Shown: positions 7,002-13,450 of the stretch, piece by piece
Position numbering within the stretch: position 1 is the stretch's first letter
How the letters are laid out: each line of letters begins with the position of its first letter
Origin: CAJCIY01 sp036379355
Lineage (GTDB): Bacteria; Actinomycetota; Actinomycetes; Mycobacteriales; CAJCIY01
NCBI GenBank assembly: GCA_036379355.1
Contig: DASVGV010000152.1
Coordinates: 1-13,450 of the forward strand
Length of the DNA stretch: 13,450 nt
Direction of reading: 5' to 3'
Translations under genes and position numbers: made by a program
The notes under the pieces: generated by a model
The model's database searches: none
What the model was told of the DNA's origin: nothing
The model's input: the letters and a program-made list of their open reading frames with translations, nothing else

Positions 7002-8734
7002 CAGGCCGCCTCGTCCGCGCTGAGCTGGGACTCGACGATCTCCTGATAGGTCGTGCAGGTCTCGAGCAGACGCTCATGGGTCCCGCGTCCGACGACCTCA
7101 CCGTCCTCGAGCACGAGGATCAGGTCGGCGTCGCGGATCGTGGACACGCGGGACGCGACGATGAGGACCGTCGCGTCGCGGGTGACCGGCTTCAAGGCGG
7201 CGCGGACCCGCGCATCCGTGGCCAGGTCGAGGGCGGAGAAAGCCTCGTCGAACAGGTAGATGTGCGGACGGCGCACCACTGCGCGGGCAATGGCCAGCCG
7301 CTGGCGCTGCCCACCCGAGACGTTGGTTCCGCCCTGGGAGATCCGGGCGTCGAGTCCGCCTGACATCGCGCGCACGAAGTCGGCCGCCTGCGCGATCTCC
7401 AGGGCGGCCCACATCTCCTCCTCGCTGGCGTCCCCCTTGCCGTAGCGCAGGTTGCTCGCGACCGTGCCGCTGAACAGGAACGCCTTCTGCGGGATGACGC
7501 CGAGCGCGGACCAGAGAGCGTCGGGGTCGAGTCGCCGCACGTCCACCCCGCCCACGCTGACGGCGCCCGCCGTCACGTCGAAGAGCCGCGGGATGAGGCT
7601 GACGAGGGTCGACTTGCCGGCCCCGGTCGATCCGATGAGTGCCACCGTCTGTCCCGGCCGCGCCTCGAACGACACGTCACGGACGACCGGCACGTCGGCG
7701 CCGGGATAGGCGAACTCGACGTGGTCGAAGCGAACGGTGCCGGGGTCGGTGACCTCGTACACGGGTTCGGCCGGGGGGCGGACCGAGGTGTCGGTCTCGA
7801 TCACTTCCATGATTCGCCCGGCGCTCACGGCGGCTCGGGGAATCATCATGAACATGAAGGTGCCCATCATCACCGACATGAGGATCTGCATGAGGTAGGA
7901 CAGGTAGGCGGTGAGCGCGCCGATCTGCATGTGGCCCTCGTCGATGCGGTGCCCACCGAACCAGAGCACGGCCACCCCGCCGATGTTCGCCACCACCATG
8001 ACGGTCGGGAACATCGCGGCCATCCACCGGCCGGCCCGGACCGAGACGTCGGTCAGGTCGGTGTTGGCGACGTGGAAGCGTTGGGTCTCCTGACGCTCCC
8101 GGACGAAGGCGCGGACCACGCGTACCCCGGTGATCTGCTCGCGCAGCAGCCGGTTCACCTCGTCGATGCGCTCCTGCATGAGCTGGAAGCTCGGCACCAT
8201 CCGCGTGACGATCACGCCGATTGCCGCCACCAGGATCGGCACCGACACACCGATCAGCCACGACAACCCGAGGTTGACGTGCATCGCCAGGATGATTCCG
8301 CCGACCATCATGATCGGGGCCATCACCATGAGAGTGCCTGACATCAGCACCAGCATCTGGACCTGCTGGACGTCGTTGGTCTCGCGAGTGATCAGGGACG
8401 GGGCGCCGAAGTGCTGGATCTCGCGGGCCGAGAACGACCCCACCTGGTGGAAGATCCCCGCGCGGGCGTCGCGGCCGAGGGCCATCGCCGCCCGGGATGC
8501 GTAGAAAACCGCGGCGATCGAGCACACGATCTGCACGCACGCGACGGCGAGCATGAGGCCGCCGTATCGGACGATGTATCCGGTATCTCCGGTGATCACC
8601 CCGTTGTCGATGATGTCGGCGTTGAGGCTCGGGAGGTACAGAGCCGCGACCGTCCCGACGAACTGGAGTCCGAGGATCGCGAGCACCCAGGTGCGATAGG
8701 GCGCCAGGTAACGGCGCACCAACGTCAGCAGCAC
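7001..8734 (-). CDS. ABC exporter half-transporter, degenerate-switch subunit (heterodimer partner 1)
   Basis: This 577-residue exporter half-molecule has a six-helix membrane domain (about 12-310) rich in methionine in helices 3 and 6, then an ATPase domain (about 333-577). Motifs are A-loop Tyr343, Walker A G-S-T-G-A-G-K-S (368-375), Q-loop Gln416, signature V-S-G-G-Q-R-Q (472-478) and Walker B Y-L-F-D-E (493-497). At the switch position, Ser528 (V-A-S-R-V-S-T) replaces the usual His. Together with the LSSGE signature of its partner this gives one degenerate ATP site and one consensus site, the known pattern of heterodimeric bacterial exporters. The GTG at 8734 lies one base after the TetR stop, with GGGGGAG ending 4 bases before it, so the repressor and exporter are translated together. 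A longer frame back to 8803 would overlap the repressor gene and ignore this ribosome binding site. Confidence 0.93.
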   Translation of the reverse strand: MLLTLVRRYLAPYRTWVLAILGLQFVGTVAALYLPSLNADIIDNGVITGDTGYIVRYGGLMLAVACVQIVCSIAAVFYASRAAMALGRDARAGIFHQVGSFSAREIQHFGAPSLITRETNDVQQVQMLVLMSGTLMVMAPIMMVGGIILAMHVNLGLSWLIGVSVPILVAAIGVIVTRMVPSFQLMQERIDEVNRLLREQITGVRVVRAFVRERQETQRFHVANTDLTDVSVRAGRWMAAMFPTVMVVANIGGVAVLWFGGHRIDEGHMQIGALTAYLSYLMQILMSVMMGTFMFMMIPRAAVSAGRIMEVIETDTSVRPPAEPVYEVTDPGTVRFDHVEFAYPGADVPVVRDVSFEARPGQTVALIGSTGAGKSTLVSLIPRLFDVTAGAVSVGGVDVRRLDPDALWSALGVIPQKAFLFSGTVASNLRYGKGDASEEEMWAALEIAQAADFVRAMSGGLDARISQGGTNVSGGQRQRLAIARAVVRRPHIYLFDEAFSALDLATDARVRAALKPVTRDATVLIVASRVSTIRDADLILVLEDGEVVGRGTHERLLETCTTYQEIVESQLSADEAA

Positions 8735-8735
8735 C

Positions 8736-9401
8736 TCACTCCCCCTTCCCCCGTACGCCGTCGAGCACCAGGTCCGCGATCTGCTCGGACGTGAGCGCGG
8801 CACCCGTTCGCAGCTCGGGCCGAGCGGATCCGACGATCAGGCTGCGCAAGGCGACCGCGGCGACTTTGGGACTCACCCGCAGCTCGTCGCGGTACGGCTC
8901 GAACAGGGCAGTCAGCCCACGCTGCAGGCGCTCTTCGGCCTGGCGGAAGAAGTCCGGCGGCCCGGCGTGCCGGGCTGCCTCGTCCGCGCCGGCGGGAGGG
9001 GGCAGAGCGCCGAGCTCGGAGCGAATGGTCGCGAGAACGGACATCGTGAGCCGCATCCGTTCCTGCACGTGCCGGGTGATCAGGACGATCCGGTCGCGCA
9101 ACGTCGCGCCCGCGGCGAGGACGTCCTCGATCGCCGGACCGCCGTCGACGGGGTTGACCGCCTCCCGGGCGGCGGCGAGCAGCAGCGTCCGCTTGTCCTC
9201 GAACACCCGGAAGATCGTGCCTTCGGCAACCCCCGCCGCCTCCGCGATCTCGCGGGTGCTCACGCCGCCCTCGCGCTCGACGAGCAGCGGCACGAGCGCA
9301 GTGAGGATGGCGCGCCGTCGGTCGTCGGCCGACATGGCCGTGGCACGTGCCCGCCTCGGCTCTCGCGTCTCGGCACGCGGGACGCTGGTGGGCGAGGGCA
9401 C
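8736..9401 (-). CDS. TetR-family transcriptional repressor
   Basis: This 221-residue regulator has a TetR DNA-binding domain at about 25-75: R-R-A-I-L-T-A-L-V-P-L-L, then the helix-turn-helix V-S-T-R-E-I-A-E-A-A-G-V-A-E-G-T-I-F-R-V-F (47-67) and E-D-K-R-T-L-L. The divergent C-terminal half (about 80-221) would bind ligand and dimerise. An Arg-rich N-terminal arm (about 12-20) may add DNA contacts. I place the start at GTG 9401; longer frames to 9638 would run through the putative operator. An internal ATG at 9335 is possible but would discard the arm. There is no ribosome binding site; a -10-like TACGCT ends 6 bases before the GTG, suggesting a leaderless message. It leads directly into the exporter pair, so it very probably represses itself and the exporter and is released by an exported compound or its precursor. 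Family certain, start moderately sure. Confidence 0.88.
   Translation of the reverse strand: MPSPTSVPRAETREPRRARATAMSADDRRRAILTALVPLLVEREGGVSTREIAEAAGVAEGTIFRVFEDKRTLLLAAAREAVNPVDGGPAIEDVLAAGATLRDRIVLITRHVQERMRLTMSVLATIRSELGALPPPAGADEAARHAGPPDFFRQAEERLQRGLTALFEPYRDELRVSPKVAAVALRSLIVGSARPELRTGAALTSEQIADLVLDGVRGKGE
8739..8745 (-). promoter_or_regulatory. Ribosome binding site for the first ABC exporter gene
   Basis: GGGGGAG on the minus strand (inside a longer purine run) overlaps the last codons of the TetR gene and is 4 bases from the GTG at 8734. It fixes that start and couples translation to the repressor gene. Confidence 0.7.
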
Positions 9402-9407
9402 CCGGAC

Positions 9408-9434
9408 AGCGTACCTGAGTGCGTACTCACTCAG
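9408..9434 (-). promoter_or_regulatory. Probable TetR operator and promoter
   Basis: Positions 9415-9434 form an inverted repeat with perfect 7-base arms, CTGAGTG and CACTCAG, around a 6-base centre. A second nested dyad (GAGT/ACTC around GCGT) lies inside it. On the minus strand the dyad is followed directly by TACGCT (9413-9408), a fair -10 element, 6 bases before the TetR GTG; the -35 region is weak. An operator between the -35 and -10 positions of its own promoter is the classic TetR arrangement. Because the divergent plus-strand gene starts at 9574, the same site could also affect that operon, but no clear plus-strand promoter was found. Confidence 0.65.
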
Positions 9435-9573
9435 TGCGAGGCCGCCGGCGGGTTTCGCGGCCACGGGGGCTGCGAGCGGCCGGTGGGTACCGTGACCGAA
9501 CGCCCGGTCGCCGCCGCCCGGAGCGTGCACGAGGTGCCTGCCGCGGCGCCGGGAGGGTGCGAGCGGATTGCGC

Positions 9574-10536
9574 ATGCCGGATCGTGCCGACGCCCTTCGC
9601 TGGGGGGTGCTGCTGCCAACCCTGGATCCGTACCGCACCGCCCGGTTCCCCGTCCTGTCCGCCGCCCGGCGAGCCGAGGACCTGGACTTCGACTCCGCCT
9701 GGGCCGGAGACCATCTGGTCTTCTACCCGCCCGTCCTCGAAGCCATCGGGGTGCTGTGTGCGGCTGCCGCCGTCACCGAGCGGATCACCCTGGGCACCAG
9801 CGTCGTGCAGGTCCCCCTGCGACGGCCGGTGGTGCTGGCGAAGCAGATCGCCACCCTCGCGACGCTGGCCCCGGGCCGGGTGTGCCTCGGCGTGGGGATC
9901 GGCGGTGAGAACCCCGAGGAGTACGCGGCCGCCGGCGTCGACCGTTCCCGCCGTGGCCGGCTGCTCGACGACGCCCTGGCCGTCCTGCCGGGACTGCTCG
10001 GTGGTCAGGCCGTCGACCACCGCGGTGCTGCCCTGGACGTGACGTCGCCCGCGTTGGAACCCGCGTGCCCGACGCCCGTCCCGATCCTCGTCGGGGGCCG
10101 CAGCGAGGCGGCGACGGCCCGCGCGGCCCGGTTCGGGACGGGCTGGATGCCCATGTGGCTGTCGGCCGATCAGGTCGGCGAGCGGCGCGCCGCCCTGATC
10201 CGCAGCGTCGGCGAGGCTCGCCCGTCGCCACCCGTGGTGATGCTGCTGCTGTGCAGCGTGGACCCGGACGCGGCCCGGGCAGCGGAGCGGGCGGCGGCCC
10301 TCCTCCAGCAGCAGTACCGCCTACCGTGGCACGTCGTGGAGCGCTGGACCGCGTACGGCCCCCCAGAACGGGTCGCCGAGTTCCTGCTGCCGTACGTCGA
10401 CGCCGGCGTGGACGAGTTCGTGCTGATGCCCGCAGGCGACGACCCGGTGGCCGAGTACGACGGCTTCGCGGCCGTGCGGTCGCTCGTCGCGGCGGCGCGC
10501 CCGCAGCCCAGCCGGGTCGGACGGGAGGCGCCGTGA
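9574..10536 (+). CDS. LLM-class (luciferase-like) flavin-dependent oxidoreductase
   Basis: This 320-residue single-domain TIM-barrel oxidoreductase of the bacterial luciferase-like superfamily uses FMN or coenzyme F420; actinobacterial members are often F420-dependent, but the sequence does not settle it. Features are the barrel start L-R-W-G-V-L-L-P-T (8-16), S-A-W-A-G-D-H-L-V-F (41-50), R-I-T-L-G-T-S-V-V-Q-V-P-L-R-R-P (70-85), the typical G-R-V-C-L-G-V-G-I-G-G-E-N-P-E-E-Y (101-117) and the cofactor-site P-V-P-I-L-V-G-G-R-S (168-177). The ATG at 9574 is preferred to TTG 9568; GCGGA lies 6 bases before the ATG and GGGAGGG lies further upstream. It heads a three-gene operon and overlaps the ketosynthase gene by 4 bases (GTGA). 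It may hydroxylate or reduce an acyl intermediate; that is inference from context. Confidence 0.88.
   Translation: MPDRADALRWGVLLPTLDPYRTARFPVLSAARRAEDLDFDSAWAGDHLVFYPPVLEAIGVLCAAAAVTERITLGTSVVQVPLRRPVVLAKQIATLATLAPGRVCLGVGIGGENPEEYAAAGVDRSRRGRLLDDALAVLPGLLGGQAVDHRGAALDVTSPALEPACPTPVPILVGGRSEAATARAARFGTGWMPMWLSADQVGERRAALIRSVGEARPSPPVVMLLLCSVDPDAARAAERAAALLQQQYRLPWHVVERWTAYGPPERVAEFLLPYVDAGVDEFVLMPAGDDPVAEYDGFAAVRSLVAAARPQPSRVGREAP
10523..10528 (+). promoter_or_regulatory. Ribosome binding site for the ketosynthase gene
   Basis: GGGAGG lies 4 bases before the GTG at 10533, inside the end of the oxidoreductase gene. It decides this start over a much longer in-frame extension back to 10065 that would overlap that gene. 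Confidence 0.75.
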
Positions 10537-11789
10537 ACGGGGACGGTACGGCGGTGGTCATCACCGGCATCGGCGCCGTCACGCCGGTGGGCAACGACCG
10601 TGAGTCGACGTGGTCGGCGCTGTGCGCCGGGCAGTCCGGCATCGGGCCGATCACCTCGTTCGACGCGTCGGGACTGCCGGTACGGATCGCCGCAGAGGTC
10701 AAGGGCTTCGACCCCACCGGGCTCCTCGACCTGCGCCGGTTGCGACGGTCGACGAGGATGACCCACCTGGGGGTGGCGGCCGCGCGGGAGGCCGCCCTGG
10801 ACGCGGGGCTCGTCATCGGTGCGGACGGGGTGGACGCGGCCCGCGTCGGTGCGGTGATCAACACTGCGGTGGCCGGCATGAGCACGATCGAGGACACCGT
10901 CCAGCAGATCGAGACCCGCGGTCCCGAGCGGGTGAGCCCGTACTTCGTGCCGTCGGTGATCCCGAACATGCCCGCGTGCGAGGTGGCGATCGACCTCGGC
11001 GTCCACGGCCCCGTCGTCGCCGCCTCGCTGGCGTGCGCCAGCGGGCTGCACGCCGTGCTGGCGGCCGGAAACATGATCCGGATGGGCGACGCGGACGTCG
11101 TCCTGGCCGGAGGCACCGACGCCGCCATCGGGCACGCGATGTTCAGCGGCCTCGCCAGGATGGGGGCACTGTCCCGGCGCAACGACGACCCGACCGCCGC
11201 CTCGCGCCCGTTCGACGCCGACCGTGACGGCTTCGTCTTCGGCGAGGGCGCGGTGGTGCTGGTGCTCGAGTCGGCCGAGCACGCGGCCGCGCGCGGCGCC
11301 ACGGCGTACGCGGAGGTGCTCGGCGGTGCGCTCACCTCGGACGCCTTCCACGTCAGTGCGCCCGCGCCGGACGGGGAGTACGCCACCGCCGCCGTCCGCC
11401 AGGCGGTGGCCAGATCCGGCCGCGGCCCGGCGGACCTGGACTACGTGTGCGCGCACGGCACCTCGACGCGGATCAACGACCGGGTCGAGACCCACGTGCT
11501 GCACGAGGCGCTCGGCAAGGCCGCGCTGGACGTGGCCGTGAGCTCACCCAAGTCGATGGTGGGTCACCTGATCGGCGCGGCCGGTGCCCTGTCGGCGATG
11601 ACCTGCGTGATGGCCATGCGCGACAGCGTGATCCCCCCGACGATCAACCTCGCGACGCCGGACCCGGACTGCGACCTCGACTACGTCCCCGGTACGGCGC
11701 GGAAAGCCGAGGTCGGGACCGCGATGGCCAACGCCTTCGGCTTCGGGGGCCAGAACTGCGTAGTCCTGTTCGGACGGAGCCCGCTATGA
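10533..11789 (+). CDS. FabF-type beta-ketoacyl-ACP synthase (KAS II family)
   Basis: This 418-residue condensing enzyme of the FabF family performs decarboxylative Claisen condensation of an acyl chain with a malonyl unit on an acyl carrier protein. The thiolase-fold catalytic set is complete: Cys168 in S-L-A-C-A-S-G, His308 in C-A-H-G-T-S-T, Lys340 in S-P-K-S-M-V-G-H and His345. The C-terminal F-G-F-G-G-Q-N loop (402-408) is also present. Length matches FabF (about 410). The nucleophile loop reads SLACASG rather than the common NTACA(S/T)G, and the His loop continues R-I-N-D where FabF usually has P-x-N-D; both suggest a specialised rather than housekeeping enzyme. It starts with a GTG overlapping the previous TGA and ends in an ATGA overlap with the ligase gene, so all three are co-translated. 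No second ketosynthase or chain-length-factor partner and no carrier protein is in the window. Confidence 0.93.
   Translation: MNGDGTAVVITGIGAVTPVGNDRESTWSALCAGQSGIGPITSFDASGLPVRIAAEVKGFDPTGLLDLRRLRRSTRMTHLGVAAAREAALDAGLVIGADGVDAARVGAVINTAVAGMSTIEDTVQQIETRGPERVSPYFVPSVIPNMPACEVAIDLGVHGPVVAASLACASGLHAVLAAGNMIRMGDADVVLAGGTDAAIGHAMFSGLARMGALSRRNDDPTAASRPFDADRDGFVFGEGAVVLVLESAEHAAARGATAYAEVLGGALTSDAFHVSAPAPDGEYATAAVRQAVARSGRGPADLDYVCAHGTSTRINDRVETHVLHEALGKAALDVAVSSPKSMVGHLIGAAGALSAMTCVMAMRDSVIPPTINLATPDPDCDLDYVPGTARKAEVGTAMANAFGFGGQNCVVLFGRSPL
11776..11779 (+). promoter_or_regulatory. Ribosome binding site for the acyl-CoA ligase gene
   Basis: GGAG lies 6 bases before the ATG at 11786. It supports this start over an in-frame extension back to 11447 that would lie inside the ketosynthase gene. 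Confidence 0.6.
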
Positions 11790-13420
11790 CGTACGACCCT
11801 GCTGCTCTGCGCGAGGTGTTCGAGCGCAGCACGACCTACTGGGCGGGCTTCCGGCGCAACGTGCACCGATTCGCTGCGGCGCAAGCGATCTACTGCCCCG
11901 AGCGGCAGCGCGGCTGGACGTACGCCGAACTGGGTGCGGACGTCGACGCGCTCGCGGCAGGACTGGTCTCGGCCGGGGTGCGGCCCGGCGAGGTCGTGGT
12001 CTACCAGCTGTTCAACGGCGTGGAGTTCGCGCTGCTCTACCTCGCGACGCAGCAGTGCGGAGCGGTCGGCGCGCCGATCAACTTCCGTCTCTCGGCCGGT
12101 GAGACGGCGTACGTGCTCGACGCCGCCCGGCCGGTGGCGTACCTCTACGACGCCGACCTTTCCGGCACCGCCACCGAGGCGCTGCGGCTCGCGTCCCACG
12201 CGCCGGCGACCGTGCTGCGCGTCGGGGGCGCCGGGGACGGGCGCGCGTTCGACGATCTGCTGGACGCGGGCAGGTCGGCGCTGGCGGCCGGCGCGGCGAC
12301 CCCCAGCCCGCCCGGCGACGTGACCGTCTACTCGGAGACGACCCGCCTGTTCACGTCCGGGACCACGGGGATGCCCAAGGGCGTGCCGCTGCCGAACCTC
12401 GTCGAGGTGTTCTCGGCGCACGACGTGATCATGCATTTTCCGCTGTCCCCGTACGACCGGACGCTCAACATGACGCCGTGGTTCCACCGCGGTGGTCTCT
12501 ACTCCGGTGGCCCCAACCCGGTGTTCTACGTCGGAGCCGCGTGCGTCCCGATGCGGACGTTCGAGCCCGCGCGATGCCTGGACTTCGTCGCGGACCTCGG
12601 CCTCACGTTCCTCATCGGCGCGCCGACGAACCTCGCGCTGCTGGCGACCGAGCAGGAGGCCCGGCCGCGGGATCTGTCCACCCTCCGCGGCATCGTGACC
12701 ATGGGCTCCCCGCTGGACCGGGCTGCCTGCCTGCGTTACCAGAAGGTACTGACCCCGCGGATCTTCAACGGGTACGGCACGACCGAGTCGTTCTGGAACA
12801 CGTTCCTGCGCCCGGAGGACCTGCCCGAACACGCCGGGACGGCCGGGCGTGCCTGTACGGACGACGACGTCGCGGTGGTCGTGCCCGGCGGCGCGCCCAC
12901 CGACGACGTCCCGCGCGACGGCGAGACCGTCGGCGAGGTTCTCGTCCGCTCGGTCAAGGCGGGGTACGCGTACGACGACGCGGCCACGACGGCGCAGAAG
13001 TTCGCCGGCGGGTGGTTCGCCACCGGCGACCTGGCCACCTGGGACGAGGGCGAGTTCGTCACGATCGTGGGCCGGCGCGACGACATGATCATCTCTGGTG
13101 GCGAGAACGTCCATCCGGTCCAGGTCGAGGCGGTGCTGGCCGAACATCCGGCGGTCGCCGACGCGGCCGTCGTCGGCGTCCCGGATCCCACGTGGGGCCG
13201 GCTGCTGGTGGCGTACGTCGTCACGGCCGAGCCGGTCAGCGCCGCCGAGCTGGACCGGCACTGCCGCGAGCACCCGATGCTGGCGGACTTCAAGCGTCCC
13301 AGGCGCTACCGGTTCGTCAGCGAGCTGCCGATGACGGCGACCGGCAAGAAGGTGCACTACCGCATCACCGAGATCGCGACCGCGGATGCGGAGGCAGGCC
13401 TGCTGGAGTCGCCGACGTAG
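11786..13420 (+). CDS. AMP-forming acyl-CoA synthetase/ligase (ANL superfamily)
   Basis: This 544-residue enzyme activates a carboxylic acid with ATP to an acyl-AMP and transfers it to CoA, or possibly to a carrier protein. Motifs in order: the phosphate-binding loop F-T-S-G-T-T-G-M-P-K (189-198), the substrate-pocket region P-W-F-H-R-G-G-L-Y-S-G-G-P (231-243), N-G-Y-G-T-T-E-S (328-335), G-W-F-A-T-G-D-L (409-416), the hinge region G-R-R-D-D-M-I-I-S-G-G-E-N-V-H-P (429-444) and the catalytic lysine in T-A-T-G-K-K (517-522, most likely Lys521). It is full length, with no carrier domain or signal peptide. The pocket does not let me name the acid; a fatty, alicyclic or aromatic acid is possible. 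Its ATG overlaps the ketosynthase stop by 4 bases. As third gene of the operon it may supply the starter acyl unit. Its stop is 30 bases from the window edge, so more operon genes may follow. Confidence 0.92.
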   Translation: MTYDPAALREVFERSTTYWAGFRRNVHRFAAAQAIYCPERQRGWTYAELGADVDALAAGLVSAGVRPGEVVVYQLFNGVEFALLYLATQQCGAVGAPINFRLSAGETAYVLDAARPVAYLYDADLSGTATEALRLASHAPATVLRVGGAGDGRAFDDLLDAGRSALAAGAATPSPPGDVTVYSETTRLFTSGTTGMPKGVPLPNLVEVFSAHDVIMHFPLSPYDRTLNMTPWFHRGGLYSGGPNPVFYVGAACVPMRTFEPARCLDFVADLGLTFLIGAPTNLALLATEQEARPRDLSTLRGIVTMGSPLDRAACLRYQKVLTPRIFNGYGTTESFWNTFLRPEDLPEHAGTAGRACTDDDVAVVVPGGAPTDDVPRDGETVGEVLVRSVKAGYAYDDAATTAQKFAGGWFATGDLATWDEGEFVTIVGRRDDMIISGGENVHPVQVEAVLAEHPAVADAAVVGVPDPTWGRLLVAYVVTAEPVSAAELDRHCREHPMLADFKRPRRYRFVSELPMTATGKKVHYRITEIATADAEAGLLESPT

Positions 13421-13450
13421 CCGCCGTGGGCGGGGGCCCAGCGGGGTCCC

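Noticed and set aside
9487..9492. TACCGT on the plus strand as the -10 of the oxidoreductase operon
   Set aside because: The hexamer fits loosely but no acceptable -35 lies 16-18 bases upstream, so I could not assign a plus-strand promoter.
9785..11386. 533-codon open frame antisense to the oxidoreductase and ketosynthase
   Set aside because: It spans two clear genes on the other strand and encodes a Ser/Arg/Pro-rich sequence typical of a GC shadow.
11681..13357. 558-codon open frame antisense to the acyl-CoA ligase
   Set aside because: The ligase on the plus strand has every ANL motif in order; the antisense product has no recognisable domain.
13421..13433. CCGCC-GTG-GGCGG dyad just after the ligase stop, a possible terminator
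   Set aside because: The stem is only 5 base pairs, there is no T-tract, and such dyads are expected by chance at this base composition; the window ends 17 bases later.

Overview
The window is very GC-rich DNA with dense, mostly co-directional genes. Start codons are often GTG, and neighbouring genes often share ATGA/GTGA or TGATG junctions. This is typical of a high-GC actinobacterium; the gene families would suit a Pseudonocardia-like relative, but that genus-level guess is inference only. No RNA gene, insertion sequence, CRISPR array, integrase or phage gene was seen. There are eleven complete genes and one partial gene, and almost no unexplained space.

Left edge (1-1111): the N-terminal 144 codons of an MFS drug-efflux-type transporter (minus strand) stand back to back with a small YetF/DUF421 membrane protein (plus strand). 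The 124-base space between them is the only sizeable non-coding gap in this part.

Minus-strand block (9401 down to 1127), in transcription order: a TetR-family repressor; two ABC exporter half-transporters that form a heterodimer; a small MmcQ/YjbR-fold protein; a metallo-beta-lactamase (MBL) fold hydrolase; an MBL-plus-double-rhodanese protein of the persulfide dioxygenase type; and a zinc-dependent alcohol dehydrogenase. The first three genes are tightly coupled (1-base gap, then 1-base overlap). The rest follow with gaps of 27-45 bases or a 4-base overlap, so one long transcript is possible, although internal promoters cannot be excluded. The last four genes look like accessory metabolism (thiol/sulfur and alcohol/aldehyde redox chemistry) with no evident link to the exporter.

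Plus-strand block (9574-13420): three genes joined by 4-base overlaps encode a luciferase-like flavin-dependent oxidoreductase, a FabF-type ketosynthase with all catalytic residues, and an AMP-forming acyl-CoA ligase. The set looks like the start of a small acyl-chain-building pathway: the ligase activates an acid, the ketosynthase extends it, and the oxidoreductase modifies it. No acyl carrier protein, ketoreductase or thioesterase is in view; these could lie beyond the right edge.

The two blocks diverge from a 172-base intergenic region (9402-9573). It holds a clear inverted repeat that is probably the TetR operator, sitting just upstream of a -10-like hexamer whose position suggests that the repressor mRNA is leaderless. 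The most interesting reading is a regulated unit in which one TetR repressor controls an asymmetric heterodimeric exporter and perhaps the divergent acyl-modifying operon. The sequence supports the layout, but not the product or the shared regulation.
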